Assembly (NCBI GenBank): GCA_020831625.1
Contig: JAFIGD010000044.1
Span: 1 to 43,595, forward strand
Reading direction: 5' to 3'
Length of the DNA: 43,595 nucleotides
Source: Verrucomicrobiota bacterium
GTDB lineage: Bacteria > Verrucomicrobiota > Kiritimatiellia > SS1-B-03-39 > UBA6053
The position numbers were made by a program, and so were the translations under genes. The stretch's first letter is position 1; every line of letters starts with the position of its first letter. The notes under the pieces were generated by a model. That model was not told the origin of the DNA. It worked only from the letters and a program-made list of their open reading frames with translations, and did not search any database. This document shows positions 7,922-17,130 of the stretch, piece after piece.

Positions 7922-9097
7922 ATGGCGTTTTTAGAGTTTCAGAACATCAGCAAAACCTTTGACGGCATTCCGGCCGTTGACGATGCCAGCCTGGAAATCC
8001 GGAAAGGGGAGATTTTTTCGCTGCTGGGTCCAAGCGGCTGCGGGAAAACGACCCTGCTGAGGATGTGCGCCGGGTTTGAGCGGCCCAACGCGGGTCGCAT
8101 CATTCTGAACGGCACGGACATAACCGATCTGCCGCCAAACGAGCGCAGGGTGAACACCATTTTTCAGAGCTACGCCCTGTTTCCCCACCTGACAATATTT
8201 GAAAACATCGCCTTCGGTCTGCGCGTGGCCCGAAAACCGGACGTGCAGGTGCGTGAAGAGGTGGAGAAGATGCTTCAGATCATGCAGCTCAAGGGCCACG
8301 AACAGAAAAAGCCGCATCAGATCAGCGGCGGACAAAAACAGCGGGTGGCCATCGCCCGCGCCCTGGCCAACAAACCTGAAATCCTGCTGCTCGACGAGCC
8401 CCTGGCGGCACTGGATCTCAAGTTGCGCCAGCGGATGCTGGTGGAGCTCGACGCGATCCACGACGAAGTGGGCATCACCTTTATCATGGTCACCCACGAT
8501 CAGACCGAGGCCATGGGCATCAGCGACCGCATCGCGGTGATGAACCGCGGAAAAATTCAGCAGGTCGGCCGCCCCGCCGAAATATACGAGACCCCGCTGA
8601 CCTCTTTCGTGGCCGCCTTTATCGGGGACACCAACTTTTTTGTGGGTCAGGTCGCCCCGGCCGAGGATGCCGACTACTGCACCCTGCGGATTGAGGGGTT
8701 CGATCCGGTGCTCTGCTTTAATGACAAAAAGCTTCAGCCCGGTCAGACCGCCTATGTCAGTGTCCGCCCCGAAAAATTCCGGATCCACACCGAGGTGCCG
8801 GAAGGCCATAGCCGCCTGAATGTCTTGCGGGGTAAAGTGACCGATGTGATCTATGAAGGCGGGCACACCGACTACTGGGTGGACGGCCCCGGCGGCTACC
8901 GCATTTCCGTGACCCGCTCCCACCAGCGCTTCGGCCTGGATGAAGCCCCCATCACCTGGGGGGCGGATGTGTGGCTGTCCTGGCACGCGGACGACGGCTA
9001 TATGCTGGAACAATACCGTGAGGACGACGAGGGTCTCCTGCGTCTTCCCTCCCCGGCGGATGCATCGCTGCTTACGGAGCTGCCCGATGAAAGCTGA
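7922..9097 (+). CDS. potA: Spermidine/putrescine ABC transporter ATPase PotA
   Basis: The 391-residue ATPase has Walker A GPSGCGKT (36-43), a signature ISGGQKQR (134-141), Walker B ILLLDEP (154-160) and the H-loop histidine 192. The C-terminal ~150 residues form a TOBE-type regulatory domain, as in PotA/MalK proteins. It drives polyamine import with the PotBC permeases and the PotD binding protein encoded immediately downstream. The next gene starts inside its last codons (11-base overlap). Substrate assignment rests on family similarity plus the carboxynorspermidine synthase upstream. Confidence 0.93.
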   Translation: MAFLEFQNISKTFDGIPAVDDASLEIRKGEIFSLLGPSGCGKTTLLRMCAGFERPNAGRIILNGTDITDLPPNERRVNTIFQSYALFPHLTIFENIAFGLRVARKPDVQVREEVEKMLQIMQLKGHEQKKPHQISGGQKQRVAIARALANKPEILLLDEPLAALDLKLRQRMLVELDAIHDEVGITFIMVTHDQTEAMGISDRIAVMNRGKIQQVGRPAEIYETPLTSFVAAFIGDTNFFVGQVAPAEDADYCTLRIEGFDPVLCFNDKKLQPGQTAYVSVRPEKFRIHTEVPEGHSRLNVLRGKVTDVIYEGGHTDYWVDGPGGYRISVTRSHQRFGLDEAPITWGADVWLSWHADDGYMLEQYREDDEGLLRLPSPADASLLTELPDES

Positions 9098-9947
9098 CCC
9101 TGTCCGCCGTGAACGCCTCGTCGAGGTTTTCCTCACCGCTCCCGGGTTTGTCTGGCTGCTGCTTTTCTTTCTGCTCCCCACCTTCAATGTGCTGCTGATC
9201 AGCTTCCGCCCCTCCACCCTCACCGGCGGCATCGGGGAGGGATGGACCCTGGACACCCTGCAGCAACTCCGCAACCCCGACTATCCCGGCATCCTCTTTC
9301 GAACCCTGTGGGTGAGCCTGGCCATTACCGTCTCCTGCCTCCTGCTCTCCGTGCCGGTCGCCTACTTCCTCGCCCGCTGCTCCCAACGATGGAAAACGCG
9401 GCTGTTGCTGCTGATCATGATCCCGTTCCTGACCAATTTCATTATCCGCGTTTTCGCATGGAAAGTTATTCTGCATCCCGAGGGATGGCTGGCGTCGGTT
9501 CTGGCGTTTGCAGGTCTCATCCCCCCGGGGACGCAGTTGCTTTATAACGTGCGGGCGGTGATTCTGGTTTCGGTGTACACCTATCTTCCTTTTGCTCTCC
9601 TGCCGGTGTACGCGGTGGCGGAGAAGTTCGACTTCGCCCTCATGGAGGCGGCGATGGATCTGGGCTGCAACCGCATACAGGCCTTCTTCAGAGTGTTTGT
9701 TCCCGGGATTTCCCGCGGACTCTGGACCGCGACCCTGCTGGTGCTGATTCCCAATCTGGGGGCCTATGTTGTGCCGGACATCGTCGGGGGACACAGCAGC
9801 TCCATGCTCGGGAACGTCATTGTCCGCCGTTTGTTTTCCGACCGGAACCTTCCGCACGCCGCCGGACTCTCCTCCGTGCTCACGGTTTTGGTTCTGCTGC
9901 CGATGATTGTCGTCATCCTCCACCGCCGCCGGAGGGAGGCGCATTGA
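9087..9947 (+). CDS. potB: Polyamine ABC transporter permease PotB
   Basis: I place the start at the ATG at 9087, overlapping the potA end by 11 bases; the longer open frame upstream is potA read out of frame. The 286-residue product has about six membrane segments and the cytoplasmic coupling loop EAAMDLGCNRIQAFFRVFVPG (EAA motif, around residue 188). It forms the inner-membrane channel with PotC. The stop overlaps the potC TTG start. Confidence 0.92.
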   Translation: MKADPVRRERLVEVFLTAPGFVWLLLFFLLPTFNVLLISFRPSTLTGGIGEGWTLDTLQQLRNPDYPGILFRTLWVSLAITVSCLLLSVPVAYFLARCSQRWKTRLLLLIMIPFLTNFIIRVFAWKVILHPEGWLASVLAFAGLIPPGTQLLYNVRAVILVSVYTYLPFALLPVYAVAEKFDFALMEAAMDLGCNRIQAFFRVFVPGISRGLWTATLLVLIPNLGAYVVPDIVGGHSSSMLGNVIVRRLFSDRNLPHAAGLSSVLTVLVLLPMIVVILHRRRREAH

Positions 9948-10717
9948 AACGCAGCCGCTTTCCTCTGGTTGTCACCGTCCTGGTGATGCTGTTTTTCTAT
10001 CTGCCGGTGCTGGTGCTGGTGGTGAACTCGTTTAACCGCTCCCGCTCCTCCGGGCCCTGGACCGGCTTCACACTGGACTGGTATGTCCGGCTCTTCGGCC
10101 GGCGGGACATCTGGGAGGCGTTCGGAAACACCCTCATCATCGCCGTGTCCGCCTCCGCCGCCTCCATGCTTCTGGGCACCCTGGCCGCCTTCGCGCTGCA
10201 CCGCTACCGCACCCGCCTGCAGGACGCCCACTACACCATGGTGTACACCCCCCTGGTTGTCCCGGAAATCCTGCTCGGCATCAGCCTGCTCCTGCTCTTC
10301 GTGGCCCTGGGCGTCGAACGGAACCTCACCGTGCTGTTTATCGGTCACACCACCTTTTGCATCAGTTACGTGACCATGGTGGTGCTGGCCCGTCTGCAGG
10401 ATTTCGACTTCGCCATGGTCGAGGCGGCCCAGGACCTCGGCGCGGGCCCCTGGACCATCGCCCGCAGAGTCATCATCCCGCTTCTGGCTCCGGGCATTTT
10501 CGCGGGAGGTCTCCTCGCCTTCACCCTGTCCATCGACGACTATGTGATCTCCTTTTTCCTCAGCGGTCCCGGCACCACCACCCTGCCCATTAAAATCAAC
10601 GCCATGATCCGCCGCGACGCTCCCGCCTTGATAAATGCCCTTTCATCCATCATGCTGTGTGTGACCTTCCTGCTGGTGGGTCTCAGTCAAAAACTCAACA
10701 AGGAAAACCGAACATGA
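9944..10717 (+). CDS. potC: Polyamine ABC transporter permease PotC
   Basis: The start is a TTG at 9944 that overlaps the potB stop (TTGA) and is preceded by GGAGGGAGG at 9931, a strong ribosome binding site that settles the choice. The 257-residue product has about six membrane segments and an EAA loop (EAAQDLGAGPWTIARRVIIP). SIDDYVISFF near the C-terminus is highly typical of PotC. It overlaps potD by an ATGA. Confidence 0.93.
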   Translation: MKRSRFPLVVTVLVMLFFYLPVLVLVVNSFNRSRSSGPWTGFTLDWYVRLFGRRDIWEAFGNTLIIAVSASAASMLLGTLAAFALHRYRTRLQDAHYTMVYTPLVVPEILLGISLLLLFVALGVERNLTVLFIGHTTFCISYVTMVVLARLQDFDFAMVEAAQDLGAGPWTIARRVIIPLLAPGIFAGGLLAFTLSIDDYVISFFLSGPGTTTLPIKINAMIRRDAPALINALSSIMLCVTFLLVGLSQKLNKENRT

Positions 10718-11751
10718 AATTCCGCCTCCTGAACCTCGCCGCCGCGCTCATGCTGATCCTCGGCTTCACCGCCTGTGGGAGCCGCAAACCCGTTCTCCGC
10801 ATCTACAACTGGGCCGAATACCTCTCCGATGAGGTGATCGAAGCGTTCGAAAAAGAATTCAACTGCCGGGTGATCGTCGATGTATTCGATTCCAACGAAG
10901 CCATGTACGCCAAACTCAAAGCCGGCGGCGGCGGATACGACATCGTGGTTCCCAGCAGCTATCAGGTTGTGCGCATGGCCCGCGAAGGCATGCTCCTCGA
11001 ACTGGATCACAGTCAGCTCCCCAATCTCGTCCATCTCGACCCGATCGCCGTAAAATTCACCCAGGACCCGGAACACCGTTACAGCGTGCCCTATCTCATC
11101 ACCTCCGCTGTCATCGGCTACCGCGCCGACCGCATGGATACCGGCCCCGACTCCTGGGCCGTGTTTGCCGACGCGTCGCTCCGCGGACGCATGACCCTGC
11201 TCAACGACCAGCGGGAGACCCTGGGTGCCGCCCTTAAATTTCTCGGGTTCAGTCTCAACACCGTCAACCCTGAAGAAATCAACGCCGCCCGCGATTTACT
11301 CATCGAATGGAAAGCCAATCTCGCCAAATTCGAATCCGAACAATTCAAAAACGGTCTCATGTCCGCCGAATTTCTGGTGGTTCACGGATACAGCAGCGAC
11401 CTCCTGCAAGCCATGGAGGAGGACGAAAATATTTCCATCGCCCTCCCCAAAGAAGGCCTCTCAATCGCGCTCGACGATTTGGTGATCCTTGCCGACGCCC
11501 CCAATCCACAACTCGCGCACGCCTTCATTAACTTCATGCACCGCCCGGAAGTCGCAGCGGAAAACATGGAATGGGTCATGGCCATGTCCCCCAATCTGCC
11601 CGCATATGCCTTGCTTGACGACGCGTTCAAGGCCGACGAGCGCATTTTCTTCAGCGAGGAGATTTTCGCCAAATCCGAAACCATTTTCGACCTTGGCGAA
11701 AACGACCAGCTCTACATTAACGCCTGGAATGAAGTCAAAACCGCGCCCTGA
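10714..11751 (+). CDS. potD: Polyamine-binding periplasmic (lipo)protein PotD
   Basis: The start is the ATG at 10714, overlapping the potC stop. The 345-residue product begins with a signal peptide ending in FTACGS; the cysteine suggests lipoprotein processing, although the residue at -3 is not ideal. The mature protein opens with RIYNWAEYLSDEVIEAFEKEF, the hallmark start of PotD/PotF solute-binding proteins. VPYLITSAVIGY and the LDDLVILADAPNP region match the family. It delivers spermidine or putrescine to PotBC. It is the last gene of the operon, followed by an imperfect hairpin region. Which polyamine it binds cannot be told from the sequence. Confidence 0.93.
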   Translation: MKFRLLNLAAALMLILGFTACGSRKPVLRIYNWAEYLSDEVIEAFEKEFNCRVIVDVFDSNEAMYAKLKAGGGGYDIVVPSSYQVVRMAREGMLLELDHSQLPNLVHLDPIAVKFTQDPEHRYSVPYLITSAVIGYRADRMDTGPDSWAVFADASLRGRMTLLNDQRETLGAALKFLGFSLNTVNPEEINAARDLLIEWKANLAKFESEQFKNGLMSAEFLVVHGYSSDLLQAMEEDENISIALPKEGLSIALDDLVILADAPNPQLAHAFINFMHRPEVAAENMEWVMAMSPNLPAYALLDDAFKADERIFFSEEIFAKSETIFDLGENDQLYINAWNEVKTAP

Positions 11752-11774
11752 TCCACAGAGCGCCCCTCCGAAGG

Positions 11775-11888
11775 ACCCCGATTATTAGAGCCGTGAAGGC
11801 GGTTCTGGCCTCTGGGACGAAGTCGGCGGAATCGAAAGTCTGGACTTCCGTAAAAGGTCAGTTTCTCCGACTTTCGAATGATCGGGGT
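11775..11888 (+). repeat. Large imperfect hairpin after potD
   Basis: ACCCCGATTATT at 11775-11786 pairs with AATGATCGGGGT at 11877-11888 (12 bp, one G-U). CGAAAGTC at 11833-11840 pairs with GACTTTCG at 11869-11876, directly next to the outer arm. A further small hairpin (AAGTC/GACTT) lies inside. There is no T-run, so it is not a standard terminator. It may be a small palindromic repeat or a 3'-end stabilising structure. Confidence 0.45.
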
Positions 11889-11901
11889 TTGGAATTTTAG
11901 C

Positions 11902-11928
11902 GTTTTTTAAAGTTGAACTTTAAAAAAC
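11902..11928. promoter_or_regulatory. Perfect 27-nt palindrome upstream of the AAA ATPase gene
   Basis: Thirteen-base arms GTTTTTTAAAGTT and AACTTTAAAAAAC flank a single central G. The palindrome ends 18 bases before the ATG at 11947. Its AT-rich symmetrical form and position suggest an operator or a cruciform-prone site. Its core (AAAGTTGAACTTTAAA) resembles the imperfect dyad before the methyltransferase gene at 28542. Confidence 0.6.
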
Positions 11929-11946
11929 ACACGATACCATAATTCC

Positions 11947-13134
11947 ATGAGCGACACATATTCATCCAAAGACTGGATCCCGCGTCTGTTGGGCGATAAA
12001 GTGCGGGAGGCCTCAGGGCAGTATCCGGTCGTCACGGTGACCGGCCCCCGGCAATCCGGAAAAACCACCCTGGTTCGGTCCTGCTTTCCGGAATACACCT
12101 ATTGCAATCTGGAAGATCCGGAATCCAGGACGCTGGCCAATGAGGATCCGAAAGAATTTCTACACCGACATCCGCCGCCCCTCATCCTGGATGAAATCCA
12201 ACGTTCACCGGATCTGCTGAGTCAAATCCAGGTGCGGGTAGACGGAGAGCCCCGAAGCAAAGGCCAATTCATCCTGACCGGATCCCATCAACCCCAGTTG
12301 AAAGCGGGAATTTCTCAATCTCTGGCGGGTCGAACGGCCTTGTTCCGCCTGTTGCCGCTCTCCATCCGCGAATTGGCGGACCATGGTGTGTTTCAAGACA
12401 GGGACGACTGGCTCTTCAAGGGGTGTATGCCGCGGCTTTATCAGGAAAACCTCCCGCCCACAGGATTATATCGCGGTTACTATGAAACCTACATCGAACG
12501 GGACGTGCGGCAACTCATTCAGTTAAAGCATCAGCAAGCCTTCGAATTGTTTATGAAATTACTGGCCGGCCGGGTGGGACAGGTGGTGAACCTGCATGCC
12601 TTGAGCGGTGAGGTGGGTGTCAGTTCCCCCACTCTAAAAGAATGGCTGTCGGTGCTGGAGGCCTCTTTCGTGATTTTCCGTCTGCAGCCCTACTATGAAA
12701 ATTTTGGTAAACGCTTCATCAAATCTCCCAAACTGTATTTCACCGAACCGGGATTGGCGGCATATCTGCTGGAAATCCGCAGTCCCGAACAGGTCTCCAG
12801 GGATCCGCTGCTGGGAGGACTGTTCGAAAATCTGGTTGTGGTCGAGGCCTTGAAAGCGCGCTGGAACCGAGGTGAGGACGCGGATCTCTACTATTTCCGC
12901 GATCAAAAGGGTTTCGAGATTGACCTGCTCTATTCCCGCCACCGCAAACTGATCCCCATGGAGATCAAAGCCGCCCGAAGTTTCAACCGGGACTTTCTCA
13001 AAAACCTACGCCAATTTTCCACCTGGAGCGACCGCATTCTGCCCGGCGCCCTGATTTACGCGGGCGAGTCTCGGCAAAAAGTCGGTGAAGTTCAACTGTT
13101 GCCTTTTACGGACGTGAACGAAGTATTGGATTGA
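11947..13134 (+). CDS. AAA-family ATPase with C-terminal DUF4143
   Basis: The 395-residue protein has a P-loop GPRQSGKTT (33-41), Walker B LILDEIQ (79-85) and a sensor-1-like ILTGSHQ near 109-115. Its C-terminal half has the winged-helix plus nuclease-like fold region of DUF4143 (LAGRVGQVVNLHALSGEVGV; then the FYFRDQKGFEIDLL-type segment). The AAA_14/DUF4143 family is very widespread, often horizontally transferred and present in many copies per genome; its biological role is unresolved. It is a single-gene unit behind a perfect palindrome and before the pyrE promoter. No ribosome binding site is visible at the ATG. Confidence 0.88.
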   Translation: MSDTYSSKDWIPRLLGDKVREASGQYPVVTVTGPRQSGKTTLVRSCFPEYTYCNLEDPESRTLANEDPKEFLHRHPPPLILDEIQRSPDLLSQIQVRVDGEPRSKGQFILTGSHQPQLKAGISQSLAGRTALFRLLPLSIRELADHGVFQDRDDWLFKGCMPRLYQENLPPTGLYRGYYETYIERDVRQLIQLKHQQAFELFMKLLAGRVGQVVNLHALSGEVGVSSPTLKEWLSVLEASFVIFRLQPYYENFGKRFIKSPKLYFTEPGLAAYLLEIRSPEQVSRDPLLGGLFENLVVVEALKARWNRGEDADLYYFRDQKGFEIDLLYSRHRKLIPMEIKAARSFNRDFLKNLRQFSTWSDRILPGALIYAGESRQKVGEVQLLPFTDVNEVLD

Positions 13135-13160
13135 AAAAGTCCCCGCCATAGCTTGACCTG

Positions 13161-13188
13161 TTGACAGAAACCTGAAAAGGCATATTTT
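13161..13188 (+). promoter_or_regulatory. Candidate sigma-70 promoter for pyrE-guaB-guaA
   Basis: TTGACA at 13161-13166 is followed after 16 bases by TATTTT at 13183-13188, giving a leader of about 20 bases before the pyrE ATG at 13213. The -10 is weak. I see no attenuator or riboswitch in the short leader. Confidence 0.45.
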
Positions 13189-13212
13189 TTCTTTTTTATA
13201 GGATTTTTCTCT

Positions 13213-13794
13213 ATGATTTCATCAGACGATATGCTCTCCCTGCTTAAAGAAGTCGGTGCCCTCAAAGAGGGCCACTTCAAACTGGCCAGCGGACGCCACA
13301 GCGGTCACTACGTCCAGGTTGCCCAGCTCAGCCAGTATCCGGCCCGGCTCATGCCCATGCTTCAGAAGGCCCGCCCCGCGCTCGAGGCCCTCGGCCCGAT
13401 CGACACCGTTTTCTTTCCCGCCATCGGCGCCCTGCCCGTCGGCCAGCTTGTCGGCTGCGCCCTCGAAAAACGCTCCATTTTCGCGGAGCGCAACGCGCAA
13501 AACGAAATGGAGCTGCGGCGCGGCTTTGAAATCAAAGAGGGGGAAAACCTGCTGCTGGTCGAAGACGTGATCACCACCGGCGGCACCCTCTTCGAAATCA
13601 AGAAAATGGCGGAGGCGAAAAACGCTCGCATTCTGGGTGTCTTTTGTATAATTAATCGATCCGGCTCGGAAACCTGGGACGGATTGCCGCTGGTGTCGCT
13701 GCTGAACATTCAGTTTCCCACCTATGCGCCCGACGACGTTCCCGCGGCGTTGGCGGCAATCCCCGTCTACCGGCCGGGAACCAAAACCGTTTAA
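13213..13794 (+). CDS. pyrE: Orotate phosphoribosyltransferase
   Basis: The 193-residue enzyme converts orotate and PRPP to orotidine monophosphate in pyrimidine synthesis. The PRPP-binding loop LLLVEDVITTGGT lies at 113-125, the N-terminal part has the substrate region FKLASGRHSGHYVQ, and length is typical. It is followed by guaB after 15 bases that contain a GAAGG ribosome binding site. The arrangement groups a pyrimidine salvage/synthesis step with the GMP branch of purine synthesis; all three enzymes handle nucleotide precursors, and pyrE and the purine route both depend on PRPP. Confidence 0.95.
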   Translation: MISSDDMLSLLKEVGALKEGHFKLASGRHSGHYVQVAQLSQYPARLMPMLQKARPALEALGPIDTVFFPAIGALPVGQLVGCALEKRSIFAERNAQNEMELRRGFEIKEGENLLLVEDVITTGGTLFEIKKMAEAKNARILGVFCIINRSGSETWDGLPLVSLLNIQFPTYAPDDVPAALAAIPVYRPGTKTV

Positions 13795-13809
13795 AAGAAG
13801 GTCCCCGAC

Positions 13810-15270
13810 ATGTCAGCCCCCATTCCCGAAGGTCTAAGTTACGACGACGTTCTCCTCGTCCCTCAGCGCAGCGGCGTCCTGCCCGCCAACGCTGATGTCC
13901 GCTCACGGGTCACCGCCGGTATTCCCCTCAATATTCCCCTGATTTCCTCCGCAATGGACACGGTCACCGAAGACCGGCTGGCCATCGCCCTCGCCCGCGA
14001 AGGCGGTCTCGGCGTCATCCACCGCAACAACACCATCGACGAACAGGTTCAGATGGTTATCCATGTCAAGCGCAGCGAGAACATCATCATCGACAAACCG
14101 ATGACCACCTCGCCGGACACAACCCTCGCCGCTCTGCTCGACATCATGGACCAGCGCGGTGTCAGCGGCTTTCCGGTCGTCGATGACGACAACCGCCTCA
14201 TGGGCATTGTCACCAGCCGCGACATCGGCTATCACGACAACCCCCGCGGCATCAAAGTCCGCGAAGTCATGACCCCCCGCGAAAAGGTCATCACCGGCAA
14301 ACCCGGCTACAGTCTCGAAGACGCCCGCGCCGTCCTCTACAAACACCGCATCGAAAAACTTCCCCTCGTCGATGACGAGGACCGCCTCGTGGGCATGATG
14401 ACCGGTGCCGACATCGAAAAAAGCACCATGTACCAGAACGCGGCCAAGGACGATCAGGGCCACCTCCTGGTCGGCGGCGCCATCGGGGTAGGTCCCGACG
14501 CGATCGACCGCGCCGCCGCCCTGCTCGACGCCGGATGCGACGCGCTGTTCATCGATGCCGCCACCGGCCACACTGAAACCACCCTCGGCGTGCTCGACCG
14601 CATCAAATCCCGCATTCCAGGCGCGATTGTCGTCGCCGGCAATGTCGTCACCGCCGAAGGGGCCAAAGATCTGATCGCCGCCGGTGCCGCCGCCGTCAAA
14701 GTCGGGGTCGGCCCCGGCTCCATCTGCACCACCCGCGTCATTGCCGGGGTGGGCGTGCCCCAGTTCACCGCCGTGCAAACCGTCGCCCCCGTCTGCCGAG
14801 AAGCCGGAATTCCCCTCATCGCCGACGGTGGCCTCCGCTATTCCGGCGATATCGTCAAAGCCCTCGCGGGCGGCGCCGACATCGTCATGGTCGGCTCCCT
14901 CCTCGCCGGCACCGACGAAAGTCCCGGTGCCCTCGTCCGCATGCAGGGCCGGAACTACAAGGAGTACCGCGGCATGGGCAGCACCGGCGCCATGCGCAAA
15001 GGCAGCGGCGACCGCTACGGCCAGAACTCCTCCGGCAAGCTCGTCCCCGAAGGCGTCGAGGCCCGCGTCCCCTACAAAGGCTCCCTCGCTCAAGTCGTCT
15101 TCCAGCTCATGGGCGGCCTCCGCTCCGGCATGGGATACGTCGGCGCCAACAATCTCGACGAACTCCGCGAACGCGCCCAGTTCGTCCGCATCACCGCCGG
15201 CGGCCTCCGCGAAAGCCATCCGCACGATATTTTCATGACCGAAGAACCGGTCAACTACAGCGCCTCCTAA
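13810..15270 (+). CDS. guaB: Inosine-5'-monophosphate dehydrogenase
   Basis: The 486-residue enzyme oxidises IMP to XMP with NAD, the committed step to GMP. The catalytic loop [11 protein letters not shown] carries Cys306, the flap contains [10 protein letters not shown], and the N-terminus begins with the canonical [12 protein letters not shown]. Two CBS domains occupy about 95-205, the usual nucleotide-sensing insertion. It lies between pyrE and guaA in one apparent operon, 27 bases before guaA. Confidence 0.97.
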   Translation: MSAPIPEGLSYDDVLLVPQRSGVLPANADVRSRVTAGIPLNIPLISSAMDTVTEDRLAIALAREGGLGVIHRNNTIDEQVQMVIHVKRSENIIIDKPMTTSPDTTLAALLDIMDQRGVSGFPVVDDDNRLMGIVTSRDIGYHDNPRGIKVREVMTPREKVITGKPGYSLEDARAVLYKHRIEKLPLVDDEDRLVGMMTGADIEKSTMYQNAAKDDQGHLLVGGAIGVGPDAIDRAAALLDAGCDALFIDAATGHTETTLGVLDRIKSRIPGAIVVAGNVVTAEGAKDLIAAGAAAVKVGVGPGSICTTRVIAGVGVPQFTAVQTVAPVCREAGIPLIADGGLRYSGDIVKALAGGADIVMVGSLLAGTDESPGALVRMQGRNYKEYRGMGSTGAMRKGSGDRYGQNSSGKLVPEGVEARVPYKGSLAQVVFQLMGGLRSGMGYVGANNLDELRERAQFVRITAGGLRESHPHDIFMTEEPVNYSAS

Positions 15271-15297
15271 GCCCACCCCTCTTCCCAAGGTTTTCCC

Positions 15298-16812
15298 ATG
15301 GACGTTCAAATCGCCGTTCTCGATTACGGTTCCCAGTATTCCCAACTCATCGTCCGCCGCGTGCGCGAACTGGGCTACTACGCCAAACTCTACTCCCCCG
15401 AAAAACTGGTCGAACTCACCGGCCTTGCCGGCGTGATCCTCTCGGGCGGACCCAACAGCGTCACCGAACCCGATGCGCCCGACGTCGATTTCGCCGCCCT
15501 CCAGGCCCTCGACGTCCCCGTCCTCGGCGTCTGCTACGGCATGCAGCTGCTCAACCAGAAGTTCGGCGGAAACCTCAAGCCCGGCACCACCAGCGAATAC
15601 GGCCCCGCCCGGCTCTGCGTGGAGGACGACAACACCCTCTTCGCCAACATCACCAACGAATCCCAGGTGTGGATGAGCCACAGCGACACCGTCTCCCGCC
15701 TGCCCGAAGGCGCCACGGTCATGGCCCGCAACGAGGACGGCGTCCCCATCGCCCTCCGCTTCTGCAAAAACTGGTACGGCATTCAGTTCCATCCCGAAGT
15801 CACCCACAGCCACGAGGGCCGCGGCATTCTTCAGAACTTCCTCAAACAGCTCAACGCCGAACCCGGTTTCGACGTGGAGGCCTTCAAGAAAGAAGTCATC
15901 CGCGACATCATCAAAGAAGTCGGCGACCGCGAAGTGGTCTGCGGGGTCTCCGGCGGCGTGGACAGCACTGTGCTCGCGGTGCTGCTGCACGAGGCAGGCG
16001 TCAAAGTTCATCCCATCTTTGTCGACACCGGCATGCTGCGCAAAGACGAGGCCGTCGAGGTCCAGAAACAGTTCGCGGAAGTCGGGGTTGACATCGAAAC
16101 CATCTACGCCGAAGACCGCTTCCTCGACGCCCTCAAAGGCGAAACCGACCCCGAAAAGAAACGCAAAATCATCGGCAACCTCTTCCTCGACGTGTTCTTC
16201 GACCACGCAGGCCAGGTCGAACTCTTCGCGCAGGGCACCCTGTATCCCGACGTGATCGAAAGCGCCACCAGCGGCTCCATCGCCTCGGTCATCAAAACCC
16301 ATCACAACCGGGTGAACCGCATTCTCGAACTCAAAGCCGAAGGCCGGGTGCTCGAACCGCTCGCGGAACTCTTCAAAGACGAGGTCCGCGCCCTCGGCAC
16401 CTCGCTCGGGATTCCCGCCTACGCCCTCAACCGCCATCCTTTTCCCGGCCCCGGACTCGCGGTGCGCTGTCCCGGCGAAGTCACCAAGGAGAAACTCGAC
16501 ATCCTCCGGGAGGCCGACCACATCTTTATTACCGGACTCCGCAAGCACGGCTGGTACGACAAAATCTGGCAGGCCTGCACCACCCTGCTGCCCGCGAAAT
16601 CCGTCGGTGTCAAAGGCGACGTCCGCGCCTACGAATACCCCATCGCCCTCCGCGCCGTGATCAGCGAGGACGCCATGACCGCCGACTGGGTGGAGATCCC
16701 CTACCCCGTCCTCCGCGAAATCTCCAACAAGATCCTCAACGGCGTCAAAGGCGTCAACCGCGTTCTCTACGACATCTCCACCAAGCCCCCTGCCAGCATT
16801 GAGTGGGAATAA
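15298..16812 (+). CDS. guaA: GMP synthase (glutamine-hydrolysing)
   Basis: The 504-residue enzyme aminates XMP to GMP. The N-terminal class I glutamine amidotransferase domain has the triad Cys79 (GVCYGMQ), His165 and Glu167 (QFHPEVTHS). The ATP-pyrophosphatase domain has SGGVDS at 218-223, and the C-terminal dimerisation domain ends normally in PASIEWE. The upstream AAGG is a modest ribosome binding site. Its last 84 bases recur as a separate copy at 17407-17487, after the hicBA module, indicating that foreign DNA joined at this gene's 3' end. Confidence 0.97.
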   Translation: MDVQIAVLDYGSQYSQLIVRRVRELGYYAKLYSPEKLVELTGLAGVILSGGPNSVTEPDAPDVDFAALQALDVPVLGVCYGMQLLNQKFGGNLKPGTTSEYGPARLCVEDDNTLFANITNESQVWMSHSDTVSRLPEGATVMARNEDGVPIALRFCKNWYGIQFHPEVTHSHEGRGILQNFLKQLNAEPGFDVEAFKKEVIRDIIKEVGDREVVCGVSGGVDSTVLAVLLHEAGVKVHPIFVDTGMLRKDEAVEVQKQFAEVGVDIETIYAEDRFLDALKGETDPEKKRKIIGNLFLDVFFDHAGQVELFAQGTLYPDVIESATSGSIASVIKTHHNRVNRILELKAEGRVLEPLAELFKDEVRALGTSLGIPAYALNRHPFPGPGLAVRCPGEVTKEKLDILREADHIFITGLRKHGWYDKIWQACTTLLPAKSVGVKGDVRAYEYPIALRAVISEDAMTADWVEIPYPVLREISNKILNGVKGVNRVLYDISTKPPASIEWE

Positions 16813-16822
16813 AGGGCGGAGG

Positions 16823-16882
16823 TCAACGCCGCCGCCGACAGGAATTGGAGTTTGAAGGAGCAAGACCCGGCGGCGGCGTTGA
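16823..16882 (+). terminator. Long GC hairpin after guaA
   Basis: A perfect 15-bp inverted repeat (TCAACGCCGCCGCCG at 16823 and its complement at 16868-16882) encloses a 30-base loop. It starts about 10 bases after the guaA stop. No T-run follows, so intrinsic termination is uncertain; it could protect the 3' end of the mRNA. Confidence 0.5.
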
Positions 16883-16923
16883 TGGGGTGTTGTGTAATGC
16901 GTTAATGTATTAAAATGGTCAAA

Positions 16924-17130
16924 CTAGATGTCGTCTTCGGTGAGATCGGCAATTTTCATCAACGATTTCAGCAATCCGGCTTTCAGGGGGCGTGACCCGT
17001 GGATTGGAATGACGATTCTTTCTGACCTGCCATCCTTGACAAAAATATGATGGCTGCCTTTTACTCTTGCAAACTGCCATCCGTTCTTGGCCACGGCTTT
17101 TGCGAGTTTCTTTCCAGAGACCTCCTTCAC
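16924..17130 (-). CDS. hicA: HicA-type mRNA interferase toxin
   Basis: The 68-residue protein is a compact HicA/YcfA fold. GSHHIF at 25-30 contains the catalytic histidine, a basic strand follows, and IPIHGSRPLKAGLLKSLMK is the dsRBD-like helix. HicA toxins cleave mRNA independently of the ribosome and are neutralised by HicB. The start overlaps the end of the hicB gene by four bases (ATGA). Here the antitoxin gene is first, the reverse of the common hicA-hicB order but well known for this subfamily. The module lies between guaA and a duplicated guaA tail. Confidence 0.93.
   Translation of the reverse strand: MKEVSGKKLAKAVAKNGWQFARVKGSHHIFVKDGRSERIVIPIHGSRPLKAGLLKSLMKIADLTEDDI

Noticed and set aside
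13903-16863. 986-residue minus-strand open frame opposite guaB and guaA
   Set aside because: Shadow of two unmistakable genes; low-complexity Gly/Asp/Val/Ala translation caused by third-position GC bias.
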